DNA of 64,000 nucleotides from Pseudomonas rhodesiae. GTDB lineage: Bacteria > Pseudomonadota > Gammaproteobacteria > Pseudomonadales > Pseudomonadaceae. This document shows positions 8,969 to 17,112 of the stretch, piece by piece. The position numbers and the translations under genes were made by a program. Where the stretch lies: assembly GCF_007858255.1 (NCBI RefSeq), contig NZ_VFEU01000016.1, forward strand, positions 1 to 64,000, given 5' to 3'. Position 1 is the stretch's first letter. Each line of letters begins with the position of its first letter. The notes under the pieces were generated by a model. The model saw nothing but the letters and a program-made list of their open reading frames with translations, searched no databases and had not been told where the DNA came from.

Positions 8969-10423
8969 TCAGAACGCGTACGTGGCCGATACACTCACTA
9001 CATCACCCGACGACTCGGCTTTACCATCCAGACGCGCGCCGCCCAGGCGATCGACGTTTTGAGTCTTGAGCTTGACCTCCTGAACGAACTGGTGGGAATA
9101 CGCCAAGTCCAGGCTCAAGCCTTTGACGGCTTTGACGTCGTAACCGGCGCCCAAGGACAGGAACGTACGGTCGCCGTCGGGGATCCGCGGGTCGCGCGTC
9201 GAGTTGCGGGTGGGTGTCTGGTCAAGGGCCACGCCGGCGCGCAGGGTCAATTCATCGGTCAACCGATAGTCGCCGCCCAACGAATACATCCACGTGTTCT
9301 TATAGTTGTAGGGAATGGAGACAACGGTGGTGCCCGCGGATTCGAGGGTCAGGTCCTTGAACGATGACCACTCGGTCCAGGTGACGCTTGCGCCCATGGT
9401 GAAGCGGTCACTGAACTGATGCACCCAGTCCAGGCCCGCTGTGGCGGGAATGTCCAATTGCACGCTGGCATGGGCACCGTTCGGGTACAACTCAAGCCCT
9501 GGATAGGCGGTGTTGACCAACGTACCGGTGCCGCCAAACGGGCTCGGCTGGGTCATCAGGTTATTGGAGAACTGATCGGCACGGACAGTGTACTTGCCGG
9601 TCATCTTGTTCTTGATCTTGGCGTGGTAGTTCAGGCCCAGCGTGTCGCGGTCGGTGGGTTTCCACACGATACCGGTAAACCAGCCGGTCGAAATATTGTC
9701 GACCTTCACCCGCATCAGGGCGGTGCCCACATCCGACGGGAAGTTGATGCCGCCCAGCACCGAATCGGACACGGCGGCGGCGGACAGCAGGTCGACGTTC
9801 TGACTGACGAAGCCCTTGCTGTGCTGCACGATCAACCCGCCGCCAAGGGAGAACTGATCGTTGACCTTGAAGGACAAGGAGCCTGTGAGCCCCACCGTTT
9901 CGATTTTGGTGTCCACGGCAAAGTCGCGCAGTTTGGAGTTTTCATCCCAGGTGGAACGCATGCCTTGTGGGACGACCTGGCTCAAGCCAAACGCGAACCG
10001 GTCCCCCAGGGGCATAACCATAAAGCCGGTGGGTAACCAGGCGGTAAAACCACCCTCGCCGCCGTCGTTGTTATTCTGCGTGGTCGCAGCCACGTCAGGG
10101 AAACCGTTGGCGTCCAACGGTGTGCTGGAAATCGGGTTGCCGGCGTAGTCGAAGGCATCACCCTTGTACTTGATCTTGATGCGCGCGTAGTCGACGGTGA
10201 GTTGCGCCACATTGCGGTCGACGAAGGCCATGGCGGCCGGGTTGTTATACGCCGAGCTGGGATCGTTTTTAAACAGCGAACCGCCGGCAAAGGCCCGGCC
10301 CCAGCCTGGTGCGCCATAGGTGGGTGTTGAAAAACCGCCGGCCTGAACAGGTGCGGTCATCACCACGCCGCCTATCAATGCCAGCCCCAGCAAAACCTGC
10401 ATCTGTTGTTTCTTATTATTCAT
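8969..10423 (-). CDS. FadL/TodX-family outer-membrane hydrocarbon or fatty-acid channel
   Basis: A 484-residue outer-membrane beta-barrel. A signal peptide (MNNKKQQMQ... to APVQA) is followed by the FadL N-terminal hatch signature GGFSTPTYGAPGWGRAFAGG and the NPAAMAF motif. The barrel ends in aromatic Phe (VSATYAF), the usual sorting signal. The start is set at 10423 with GGAGTG upstream, skipping a longer frame without a signal peptide at its N-terminus. FadL relatives passively admit long-chain fatty acids, alkanes or aromatics. Its place between praB and fadE argues for uptake of the alkane or lipid substrate of this block. Confidence 0.92.
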   Translation of the reverse strand: MNNKKQQMQVLLGLALIGGVVMTAPVQAGGFSTPTYGAPGWGRAFAGGSLFKNDPSSAYNNPAAMAFVDRNVAQLTVDYARIKIKYKGDAFDYAGNPISSTPLDANGFPDVAATTQNNNDGGEGGFTAWLPTGFMVMPLGDRFAFGLSQVVPQGMRSTWDENSKLRDFAVDTKIETVGLTGSLSFKVNDQFSLGGGLIVQHSKGFVSQNVDLLSAAAVSDSVLGGINFPSDVGTALMRVKVDNISTGWFTGIVWKPTDRDTLGLNYHAKIKNKMTGKYTVRADQFSNNLMTQPSPFGGTGTLVNTAYPGLELYPNGAHASVQLDIPATAGLDWVHQFSDRFTMGASVTWTEWSSFKDLTLESAGTTVVSIPYNYKNTWMYSLGGDYRLTDELTLRAGVALDQTPTRNSTRDPRIPDGDRTFLSLGAGYDVKAVKGLSLDLAYSHQFVQEVKLKTQNVDRLGGARLDGKAESSGDVVSVSATYAF

Positions 10424-10492
10424 GCGGCACTCCTTATTATTATCGCTCTGAGCCGGCGCTGCCGGTTCGTCTTGCTGCCTGGCCCTGCTTGA

Positions 10493-10523
10493 ACCGGCGC
10501 CCATTCAGGGCGCCGGTTTTTTT
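10493..10523 (+). terminator. Strong terminator-like hairpin facing the plus strand
   Basis: A 10-bp perfect stem ACCGGCGCCC / GGGCGCCGGT with loop ATTCA is followed by a run of seven T on the plus strand. The flanking genes praB and the FadL-like gene are both on the minus strand, where the hairpin is preceded by A and followed by no U run. It would therefore stop antisense, not sense, transcription. Confidence 0.7.
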
Positions 10524-10556
10524 ACGGGTGATCAGCCCTTCGTTCTCAGCCGACCA

Positions 10557-11051
10557 TCAAGGCACGATGGTCAGCGCTGGGCTTGGGGTGACGCTCAGAC
10601 TGACGACGGTGCAGCTGCCGCTCAGGGTCTGGTTGGCCGCCGTCAGCACCCCACCGCTGTAACCCACGGCGATGGTGGACGGGCCGCAATTGGAAGCCGG
10701 GTACAGAACCGAGGCAGCAATGGTGTAGCCGACGTTGGTCACGGAACCTGCCGACGGGCCGGTGGCGGTCAGGGTCCAAGGCAGCCCGGTGATTTTCGGC
10801 AAGGCGCAGAGCCCGCCACCGGTGACCGCTACGCCGGTGATTTTGGCAACGCCAGTGGCGTCGACATTACCGGTGAAAGTGGCACCGCAGTTAACGGTGG
10901 CCTGGAACGAAGAAGGTGATTTCACCGAAATCGTGCCTGGCGCGGTGAAGCTGGTATTGACCGGAGCGATGCTATAGGCGTTCGCCATCGACGCAGCACC
11001 CATGCAGACAGCCAAAGCAGACAACGATACGAGGGTTTTCAAGCTTTTCAT
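10557..11051 (-). CDS. praB: Secreted Pra-family protein (alkane-oxidation activator type, PraB-like)
   Basis: A 164-residue protein with a clean Sec signal peptide (MKSLKTLVSLSALAVCMGAASMANA). The mature part is Ser/Thr/Gly/Val rich and has four Cys. Shared features with the neighbouring praA product are an N-terminal FTAPG-IS segment, LPW near the middle and NCGPST. I recognise it as the PRA (protein activator of alkane oxidation) family of Pseudomonas, thought to help hydrocarbon emulsification or uptake outside the cell. AGGA lies upstream of the ATG. It is in line with alkB and praA. The molecular function is not readable from sequence. Confidence 0.75.
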   Translation of the reverse strand: MKSLKTLVSLSALAVCMGAASMANAYSIAPVNTSFTAPGTISVKSPSSFQATVNCGATFTGNVDATGVAKITGVAVTGGGLCALPKITGLPWTLTATGPSAGSVTNVGYTIAASVLYPASNCGPSTIAVGYSGGVLTAANQTLSGSCTVVSLSVTPSPALTIVP

Positions 11052-11070
11052 TGTTTTTCCTCACATGTTA

Positions 11071-11089
11071 TGGCGAATTCATTTCGCCA
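11071..11089. promoter_or_regulatory. Inverted repeat in the praB 5' region
   Basis: A perfect 7-bp dyad TGGCGAA-TTCAT-TTCGCCA, 20 bases upstream of the praB ATG and just before its ribosome site. It could fold in RNA between praA and praB (attenuation or transcript stabilisation) or be a protein site. No U run follows. Confidence 0.4.
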
Positions 11090-11184
11090 GGGGGTAATGG
11101 CCATGAACGAGAGGTCACGGTGAAACTGCAGAACTTCCCTTTCCAGCCAAATCTCAATGTAATTACCGCTATTAACCTGTGTTG

Positions 11185-11679
11185 CTATTCAACGACTTTG
11201 AAGTTAGGCGGCATCTTGATCGACACCGTTTTAATCTTGCAGTCTTCGCCAATCGGCACATTGGCCGCTTCCAACTTGCCGGTGGCGTTATCCCAGGTGC
11301 CGTCGGCGGTGGAAGGACCGCACTTACCGCCCAGGCCGAAAGCATGTACGTCGACACTGATTTTCGACATAGACCCACTGCGGCTGTCTTTAGCGACCAA
11401 TATCCACGGCAAGTTAATCGCTTCGACCCGGCTGCACTTGAGGCCGCCGTCGAATTCGACTTTGTCGACATTGACCGATGAACCATCGGCCGCCACTTTT
11501 CCCGCCACTTTGATGGTGCAATCGGCGCTGATCAGCGCGCCCTTGGAAAAGCTGATCGGCCCCTGAGCCGTAAAGGCGCTACCCGCCGGTTCGATACGGG
11601 CAGCCTGGGCCTGGTGGTAGGCGATCAGGCCCAACGCGGCCAGTACGACATGGGCAGTGAATTTGGTATGTGCTTGCAT
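11185..11679 (-). CDS. praA: Secreted Pra-family protein (PraA-like paralogue)
   Basis: A 164-residue exported protein paralogous to the praB product: signal peptide ending near AYHQAQA, then RIEPAGSAFTAQGPISFSKG, an LPW motif near residue 90, KCGPST near 118 and a C-terminal Cys-containing strand region. AAGGA precedes the ATG. It lies between alkB (134 bases upstream) and praB (133 bases downstream) in the same orientation. Two CAACTTG direct repeats (11723-11729 and 11734-11740) sit in its upstream gap. The assignment rests on family resemblance and on the alkane-gene context; the order praA then praB is inferred by analogy. Confidence 0.72.
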   Translation of the reverse strand: MQAHTKFTAHVVLAALGLIAYHQAQAARIEPAGSAFTAQGPISFSKGALISADCTIKVAGKVAADGSSVNVDKVEFDGGLKCSRVEAINLPWILVAKDSRSGSMSKISVDVHAFGLGGKCGPSTADGTWDNATGKLEAANVPIGEDCKIKTVSIKMPPNFKVVE

Positions 11680-11812
11680 GATGGACGTCCTTCCCTTTAA
11701 TTGTTTTTGTTCGGGTCAAACACAACTTGCTGACAACTTGAGCGGTAAATCGAGGGCGACAAAACCCCCACGCTGGATATATCTGGCGCCGTTAACGCTC
11801 GCTTTAATCACA

Positions 11813-13093
11813 TTAAAATGGGGTCGCGTTATTCCCGTATTTTTCCAGATACTTCAAACGCTGTGACGGCTGCAAATTGGTCAGGGTGATATCCCCGGCA
11901 TAATGCTTGAGTACCCGATGGTCCATGCGTCGGCGCCACAAGTACGGCACATAAGCCCAGACAATCATGCTCGCATAACCGTAGGGAAGTTGCGGCGACT
12001 CATCGAAATGACGCAGCGACTGGTAACTGCGTGTGGGGTTGGCATGGTGATCGGAATGTCGCTGCAACTGGAACAGAAAGATATTGGTGACAATCCGATT
12101 GCTGTTCCAGGAGTGCCGCGGCGAGCAGCGCTCATAACGTCCGTTGGGCAACTTCTGACGTTTAAGGCCGTAGTGTTCGACATAGTTCACCACTTCCAGC
12201 AGCGAGAACCCGTAGATGCCCTGGATAATCAGGAATGGAATCACCGCGGCACCCAGCCAGGCGATCATCGCGCCCCACAGAACCACGCTGTACATCCAGG
12301 CACTGAGCACGCCGTTTTTCCAGTGCCAGGCCGGCAGGCCCAGTTTGCGCAGGCGTTCACGCTCCAGGTTCCACGCCGAGCGTGCGCTGAACCACACCGA
12401 GCGCGGCAGGAAGGCCCAGAAACTCTCGCCCAGACGCGAGCTGGCCGGGTCTTCCGGGGTGGCCACGCGGACGTGATGGCCACGGTTGTGTTCGGTGTAA
12501 AAGTGCCCGTAAAAGGTCGGCGCCAGGGTGACCTTGGCCAGGAACACTTCCAGGGGTTTGGGTTTGTGCCCCAACTCATGGGCGGTGTTGATCGCGATGC
12601 CGGTGGCGGCGCCGGTCGACATGGCCATGCCCAGGTAGGTGAACCAGCTCGGTTCGCCATGCAATTGCGTGCGGGCGGTGACGTAGGTGGCCAGTTGGGA
12701 CATCCAGTTAGCCGGGTCGAGATGGGCGGTGGCCCGAATCAGCCCGCCGTCGATGATCCAGGCGATACCGCCCGCAGCGAGCCAGCCGGTGATCACCACC
12801 GAGGCGATGACGAACAGCACGCCGGTGTAGACGATCCAGCGGTAATAGCGTTGGGATTCGAGGTGGCCGACGGCGGATTCCGGCGGGTTGCTGACATCTT
12901 CGCCGAGCAGGCCGTCGATCAGCGGGATCAGGCCGAAGATCACCAGCACCCCGACCCACCACAGTTGCTGGATACCGGTGCTGATCGCCAATGCCCCGGA
13001 CAACAACGGTGTGGCCAGGGGCATGATGCCCAGCCACCACAGGTGGCGTTTACCGTCGGCCCATACGGTCGGTGCTGTAAGGGTCTGGTTCAT
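11813..13093 (-). CDS. alkB: Membrane diiron alkane 1-monooxygenase (AlkB)
   Basis: A 426-residue integral membrane hydroxylase. The histidine boxes that bind the diiron centre are all present: HELGHK (about residue 173), EHNRGHH (about 199) and LQRHSDHH (about 345), plus the AlkB-specific NYVEHYG before the last box. Six hydrophobic segments match the family. The start MNQTLTAP (13093) follows GGAGG. It oxidises medium- to long-chain alkanes with electrons from rubredoxin; no rubredoxin or rubredoxin reductase gene is in the window, so these must be elsewhere. The upstream dyad (13230-13251) is a likely control site. Confidence 0.95.
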   Translation of the reverse strand: MNQTLTAPTVWADGKRHLWWLGIMPLATPLLSGALAISTGIQQLWWVGVLVIFGLIPLIDGLLGEDVSNPPESAVGHLESQRYYRWIVYTGVLFVIASVVITGWLAAGGIAWIIDGGLIRATAHLDPANWMSQLATYVTARTQLHGEPSWFTYLGMAMSTGAATGIAINTAHELGHKPKPLEVFLAKVTLAPTFYGHFYTEHNRGHHVRVATPEDPASSRLGESFWAFLPRSVWFSARSAWNLERERLRKLGLPAWHWKNGVLSAWMYSVVLWGAMIAWLGAAVIPFLIIQGIYGFSLLEVVNYVEHYGLKRQKLPNGRYERCSPRHSWNSNRIVTNIFLFQLQRHSDHHANPTRSYQSLRHFDESPQLPYGYASMIVWAYVPYLWRRRMDHRVLKHYAGDITLTNLQPSQRLKYLEKYGNNATPF

Positions 13094-13229
13094 GGCAACC
13101 TCCGGGCGACACGCGCCGACAGAGGGGCACACACCAGGTGCATGGAGCGCAGAAGGCTGCGGGAACATAAACGGGCGACAAAAGGCGTTTTTTTCATTGT
13201 TATTCGCTCTTAGGCACTTCAAAAAATTC

Positions 13230-13251
13230 ATTTCAAAATAAATATTGAAAT
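13230..13251. promoter_or_regulatory. Candidate operator upstream of alkB (TTCAA-N8-TTGAA)
   Basis: A perfect 7-bp dyad ATTTCAA-AATAAATA-TTGAAAT in the AT-rich region 137 bp upstream of the alkB start. It has the same half-sites and 8-bp spacing as the fadE site at 8832-8849. It probably binds a dimeric regulator not encoded in this window. Confidence 0.55.
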
Positions 13252-13316
13252 ATTTTTTTAAATAGATAGCGCGGAATCGTTAGGTCGTCAACTACTTTGT
13301 CGAGGGCTTTTTGACG

Positions 13317-13350
13317 TGACTGCGCAGTCTGTTTTTCTGCTGCGCAGTCA
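13317..13350. repeat. Long perfect inverted repeat (TGACTGCGCAG / CTGCGCAGTCA)
   Basis: Two perfect 11-bp arms separated by 12 bp, lying about 50 bp past the stop of the alpha/beta hydrolase gene. No U run follows on either strand, so it is not a standard terminator. Each arm contains the palindrome TGCGCA, 20 bp apart. Confidence 0.75.
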
Positions 13351-13401
13351 GGTCTCTAAAACAACCTTTTGCCTCGCCCTCGCCCACGACCCACCTCACG
13401 A

Positions 13402-14394
13402 TTATTTATTCGTCAGCGCAACGGGCGGAGGTAGAGGCGTGACGTTTTGCAGCGGCCGCGCACGCTTGGCCACCTGCTGCACCAGCTCCACCACCCGCGC
13501 CGTGGCGGTAATCGGCAACATATGGCCGCGCCCCTCCACCAGTTGCAGTTTCAGGCCCGGCACCGCGTCGGCGAGGGCCTGACCGTGCTTGCGAAAGTCC
13601 AGCACGCGGTCCTGGGCGCCGTAGATCAGGCCAATGGGCAAGGTCAGGCGCGGGTAGCGCTTGACCATCTGCGGCAGGTCATCGTTGACCAGGGCAATTT
13701 CACTGGAGGCGGCATAGAAGTTGTTCGGGCGCATGCCTAGCAAACCCCCGCCGCGGGTGGCGAAATCGTCTGGGGCGGCGTCCGGCGCGAAGACGCCCTT
13801 GACCACCGTGCGGCGGGTCAACAGGCCAATGGGCACTGTCAGCGTGTGGGCGACCCAGCGGCGCAGCCAACCGGGACGTACCGCCAGTGACCAGAACACC
13901 AGCGGCAAAGTCGGTTGGGGATGAGTCAGCGGCGCCACCAGCACCAGGCCCGCTACCGTCTCAGGATGATCCAGGGCCAGCGCCAGCGAAATCGCACCGC
14001 CCAGTGAGTGCCCCAACACCAGGGGTTTGTCCAAGCTCAGCGTCTGTATAAACCTGGCAATCTGCCGCGCCTGCCCCGGCAAGTCGGCTGCGGTGCCTGC
14101 CTGGCGCGTGGAATAACCCGAGCCCGGACGATCAAGGGTGATCACCCGAAAGTGCTCGCGCAACTGTGCGGACAAGGCGTAGGTCAGGTTGCGACTGCTG
14201 CCCATCAGCCCGTGAATCATCACCAGCGGCGGGCCTTTGCCCTCGTCCCTATAGTGGAAGCGTTCGCCGTCGACCTCGACAACACACCCGTCGCGCGGCA
14301 CCGCCGCTTCAATGCGCCGCGTCATCCAGGCGCTAAAGCCCCAGGCCAGCACACACGCCCCCACACCCGCAGCCACCACCCATTCCATCGTCAT
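13402..14394 (-). CDS. Alpha/beta hydrolase, probable esterase
   Basis: A 330-residue alpha/beta hydrolase with an N-terminal membrane anchor (about residues 4-20). Motifs are the oxyanion-hole HGLMGSS near 65, the nucleophile elbow GHSLGG near 137, the acid near YGAQDRVLD and the catalytic His in GRGHMLP. The start is uncertain among closely spaced in-frame ATGs (14412, 14394, 14388); AGAGGA upstream favours 14394. It lies between alkB and the divergent Baeyer-Villiger operon. An esterase here would cleave esters formed by that monooxygenase; an EstX-type hydrolase next to alkB is known from other P. fluorescens. The substrate is inferred. Confidence 0.85.
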   Translation of the reverse strand: MTMEWVVAAGVGACVLAWGFSAWMTRRIEAAVPRDGCVVEVDGERFHYRDEGKGPPLVMIHGLMGSSRNLTYALSAQLREHFRVITLDRPGSGYSTRQAGTAADLPGQARQIARFIQTLSLDKPLVLGHSLGGAISLALALDHPETVAGLVLVAPLTHPQPTLPLVFWSLAVRPGWLRRWVAHTLTVPIGLLTRRTVVKGVFAPDAAPDDFATRGGGLLGMRPNNFYAASSEIALVNDDLPQMVKRYPRLTLPIGLIYGAQDRVLDFRKHGQALADAVPGLKLQLVEGRGHMLPITATARVVELVQQVAKRARPLQNVTPLPPPVALTNK

Positions 14395-14563
14395 GCGCTC
14401 GGTCCTCTGCATTCCCTGCCGCCGCGCACCCCACCGGAATTGGTCGGGCCTTGGCCACCGTCCACACCCTGGACCCGAACCTCATGCACAGCGTGCGCGT
14501 CCGTCGGACAAATCGCACATTTGAGACAAGGACCTAGCGTAGGCGATATTTTCAGGTAGATTA

Positions 14564-14581
14564 TTTAAAATCTTTTTTAAA
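14564..14581. promoter_or_regulatory. Candidate operator upstream of the BVMO operon (TTTAA-N8-TTAAA)
   Basis: In an AT-rich stretch 91 bp before the BVMO start, half-sites TTTAA and TTAAA are separated by 8 bp, the spacing of the fadE and alkB dyads. The third base differs (T/A for C/G), so membership in the same operator class is tentative. Confidence 0.35.
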
Positions 14582-14651
14582 ATAATTAATTAAATTTTCC
14601 TTTGCAATGGCGTTCTCTCCACACGACAAAACAAAAACAGGAGCACCTGCG

Positions 14652-14675
14652 ATGCCCACCAAGGACAGCCTATGA
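14652..14675 (+). CDS. Possible 7-codon leader peptide (MPTKDSL) before the BVMO gene
   Basis: An ATG at 14652 has AGGAG 9 bases upstream and opens a frame MPTKDSL that stops at 14675. Its TGA overlaps the BVMO ATG (ATGA), the layout of a translational coupler. The BVMO start also has its own AGGA within the leader. It is too short for composition tests. Confidence 0.35.
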   Translation: MPTKDSL

Positions 14676-16210
14676 ATGCCCACAGTGACTCGATCGACAT
14701 CGCCATCATCGGCTCAGGCTTTGCCGGCCTGTGCATGGCCATCAAACTCAAGGAAGCCGGGGTTCGCGACTTCTTCGTCGCCGAACAGGCCGACAGCCTC
14801 GGCGGCACCTGGCGCGACAACCACTACCCCGGTTGTGCCTGCGATGTGCAGTCCCATGTTTATTCGTTTTCGTTTGCGCCCAACCCGAACTGGACGCGGC
14901 AGTTCGCGCCGCAGGCGGAAATCCGCGCTTATCTGGAGCAGTGCGCCGCCCGTTTCGACCTGGCGCCTTACCTGCGCTTCGGCATGGGGCTGACCCGTGC
15001 GGTATTCGACGAAGCACAGCAACGCTGGCAATTGAGTTTCAGCAATGGTCGCCAGGTGAGCGCACGGGTGTTGGTATCCGGGATGGGCGGCCTGTCGCGT
15101 CCGGCGCTGCCGGATATTCCGGGCCTGGACAGCTTCAAGGGCAAGCGCTTCCACTCCCAGCAGTGGGACCATGAATACGCGTTGAAAGGCAAGCGCGTGG
15201 CCGTGATCGGCACCGGCGCCAGTGCGATTCAATTCGTGCCGCAGATCGCTGCGCAGGTGGCCCACCTCGACCTGTTCCAACGCACCCCACCGTGGATCAT
15301 GCCCAAGCCCGACCGCGCGATCTCGCCGTTCGAACGCTGGCTGTTCAAGCACCTGCCCTTCACCCAGCGCCTGGTGCGCAGCGCGTTTTACTGGGCGTTG
15401 GAAGGTCGCGTGGTGGGCTTTGCGCTGCACCCGCGACTGATGAAGACGGTGCAACGCATCGCCCTGCGCCATCTGCATAAACAAGTGGCGCGCCCTTCCC
15501 TGCGCAAAACCCTCACCCCGAACTACACCATCGGCTGCAAGCGCGTGCTGATCTCCAACGACTATTACCCGGCGTTGTCGCGCAGCAATGTGGCGGTGGT
15601 GACCGAGGCCGTGCAGCGCATCGAGCCGGACGGGGTGATCACCGCCGACGGCATCAAGCACCCGGCCGATTGCTTGATCTTCGGCACCGGTTTCCAAGCC
15701 AGCGACCCCCTGCCCCGTGGCTGCATCATTGGCCGCGACGGCGTGGACCTGATGGACACCTGGCGCGACGGCGCCCATGCCTATAAAGGCACCACGGTGC
15801 CGGGCTACCCGAATCTGTTCCTGATCATCGGGCCCAACACCGGGTTGGGGCACAACTCGATGATCCTGATGATCGAGGCCCAAGTGGCCTACATCCTCGA
15901 CGCGCTCAAGCAGATGCAACGCCAGCGCATTGCCACGGTGGAGGTCAAACCGTCGGTGGAGCAGGCCTATAACGCCCACCTGCAGGACAAACTCAAGCGC
16001 ACCATCTGGAACACCGGCGGTTGTCAGAGCTGGTACCTGGACCCGCGCACCGGCAAGAACACCACGCTGTGGCCTGGCTCGACCTGGCGCTTCAAGCAGG
16101 TCACCCGCCAGTTCGCGCTCAAGGACTATGTAGCGGGCGTAGCGACGGCCAACGCCACGCCGCGCGCAGTCGCGGTGGCCCACGCCAATATCGAAGGGAG
16201 CCTGTCATGA
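14672..16210 (+). CDS. Baeyer-Villiger / flavin-containing monooxygenase
   Basis: A 512-residue class B flavoprotein monooxygenase. The FAD motif GSGFAG is at residues 14-19 and the NADPH motif GTGASA near 182. The Baeyer-Villiger fingerprint F-x-G-x3-H-x3-W-D appears as FKGKRFHSQQWD near 155-166. It inserts oxygen next to a carbonyl, turning ketones into esters with NADPH and O2. An SDR gene overlaps its stop (ATGA) and a diiron-type gene follows. A BVMO clustered with an alcohol dehydrogenase and an esterase and active on aliphatic open-chain ketones is known from P. fluorescens DSM 50106; this set looks similar. The chain-length range is not readable. Confidence 0.92.
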   Translation: MNAHSDSIDIAIIGSGFAGLCMAIKLKEAGVRDFFVAEQADSLGGTWRDNHYPGCACDVQSHVYSFSFAPNPNWTRQFAPQAEIRAYLEQCAARFDLAPYLRFGMGLTRAVFDEAQQRWQLSFSNGRQVSARVLVSGMGGLSRPALPDIPGLDSFKGKRFHSQQWDHEYALKGKRVAVIGTGASAIQFVPQIAAQVAHLDLFQRTPPWIMPKPDRAISPFERWLFKHLPFTQRLVRSAFYWALEGRVVGFALHPRLMKTVQRIALRHLHKQVARPSLRKTLTPNYTIGCKRVLISNDYYPALSRSNVAVVTEAVQRIEPDGVITADGIKHPADCLIFGTGFQASDPLPRGCIIGRDGVDLMDTWRDGAHAYKGTTVPGYPNLFLIIGPNTGLGHNSMILMIEAQVAYILDALKQMQRQRIATVEVKPSVEQAYNAHLQDKLKRTIWNTGGCQSWYLDPRTGKNTTLWPGSTWRFKQVTRQFALKDYVAGVATANATPRAVAVAHANIEGSLS

Positions 16211-17097
16211 AGTCATTCAACGGTCGCGTGGCGGCCATTACCGGCGCCGCTTCCGGCATGGGGCGCGCCTTGGCCCTGGCCTTGGCTCGCGAAGGTTGCC
16301 ACCTGGCGCTGGCGGATAAAAACGCTCAAGGCTTGGAGCACACCCAGGAATTGATCAAGACCTCCACCCTGTCGCCAGTGCGGGTTACCACCCAGGTGCT
16401 TGATGTGGCCGACCGCCAGGCCGTGGAGGACTGGGCCGCGCGCTGCGTGGACGAACATGGCCAGGTCAATCTGGTGTTCAACAATGCTGGCGTGGCGCTG
16501 TCGAGCACCGTGGAAGGCGTGGACTACGCGGACCTGGAGTGGATCGTCGGCATCAATTTCTGGGGCGTGGTCCACGGCACCAAGGCGTTCCTGCCGCACC
16601 TCAAGGCCAGCGGCGAGGGGCATGTGATCAACACCTCCAGCGTGTTCGGGCTGTTTGCCCAACCCGGCATGAGTGGCTACAACGCCACCAAGTTCGCCGT
16701 GCGCGGTTTTACCGAGGCGCTGCGCCAGGAACTCGATCTGCAACGCTGCGGCGTGTCGGCCACCTGTGTCCACCCCGGCGGCATCCGCACCGATATCTGT
16801 CGCAGTAGCCGCATCGACGCAAATATGACCGGCTTTCTGATCCACAGCGAGCAACAGGCCCGCGCCGACTTCGAAAAACTGTTTATCACTGATGCCGACC
16901 AGGCCGCCAAAGTGATCCTGCACGGCGTGCGCAAAAACAAGCGTCGCGTGTTGATCGGCCGCGACGCCTACGCCCTCGACCTGCTCGCCCGCTGCCTGCC
17001 GGCGGCCTATCAGGCGCTGGTGGTGTTCGCCAGCAAGCGCATGGCCCCCAAGCCGCGCACGCCGGTTTTCGAAACCAATGACGAGTCCCGTCTCTGA
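16207..17097 (+). CDS. Short-chain dehydrogenase/reductase
   Basis: A 296-residue classical SDR: cofactor motif TGAASGMG near residue 12, NNAG near 95, catalytic Ser in NTSSVFG and Tyr-Lys in YNATK near 155-160. The Asp in LADKN suggests NAD preference. The start ATG overlaps the BVMO stop codon, so translation is coupled. A longer in-frame start inside the BVMO gene is rejected because the SDR fold begins at MKSFNGR. The likely role is oxidation of a secondary alcohol to the ketone used by the BVMO, or of the alcohol released from the ester. The C-terminal 40 residues (KRMAPKPRTP) are basic. Confidence 0.9.
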   Translation: MKSFNGRVAAITGAASGMGRALALALAREGCHLALADKNAQGLEHTQELIKTSTLSPVRVTTQVLDVADRQAVEDWAARCVDEHGQVNLVFNNAGVALSSTVEGVDYADLEWIVGINFWGVVHGTKAFLPHLKASGEGHVINTSSVFGLFAQPGMSGYNATKFAVRGFTEALRQELDLQRCGVSATCVHPGGIRTDICRSSRIDANMTGFLIHSEQQARADFEKLFITDADQAAKVILHGVRKNKRRVLIGRDAYALDLLARCLPAAYQALVVFASKRMAPKPRTPVFETNDESRL

Positions 17098-17112
17098 ACA
17101 GGAGCACAGCCC

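Larger units (their letters stand above)
13094..13401. other. Intergenic region between alkB and the alpha/beta hydrolase gene
   Basis: 308 bases without a credible gene. It holds the alkB leader, an AT-rich promoter segment with the 13230-13251 dyad and a long palindrome at 13317-13350. Confidence 0.8.

Noticed and set aside
11701..11812. GG-rich element before praA as a sigma-54 promoter
   Set aside because: The GG-N10-GC match arises from a G run and lacks the TGGCACG and TTGC contexts.
14714..16183. Long antisense frame within the BVMO gene
   Set aside because: It mirrors a well-supported flavoprotein gene and shows no independent signals.
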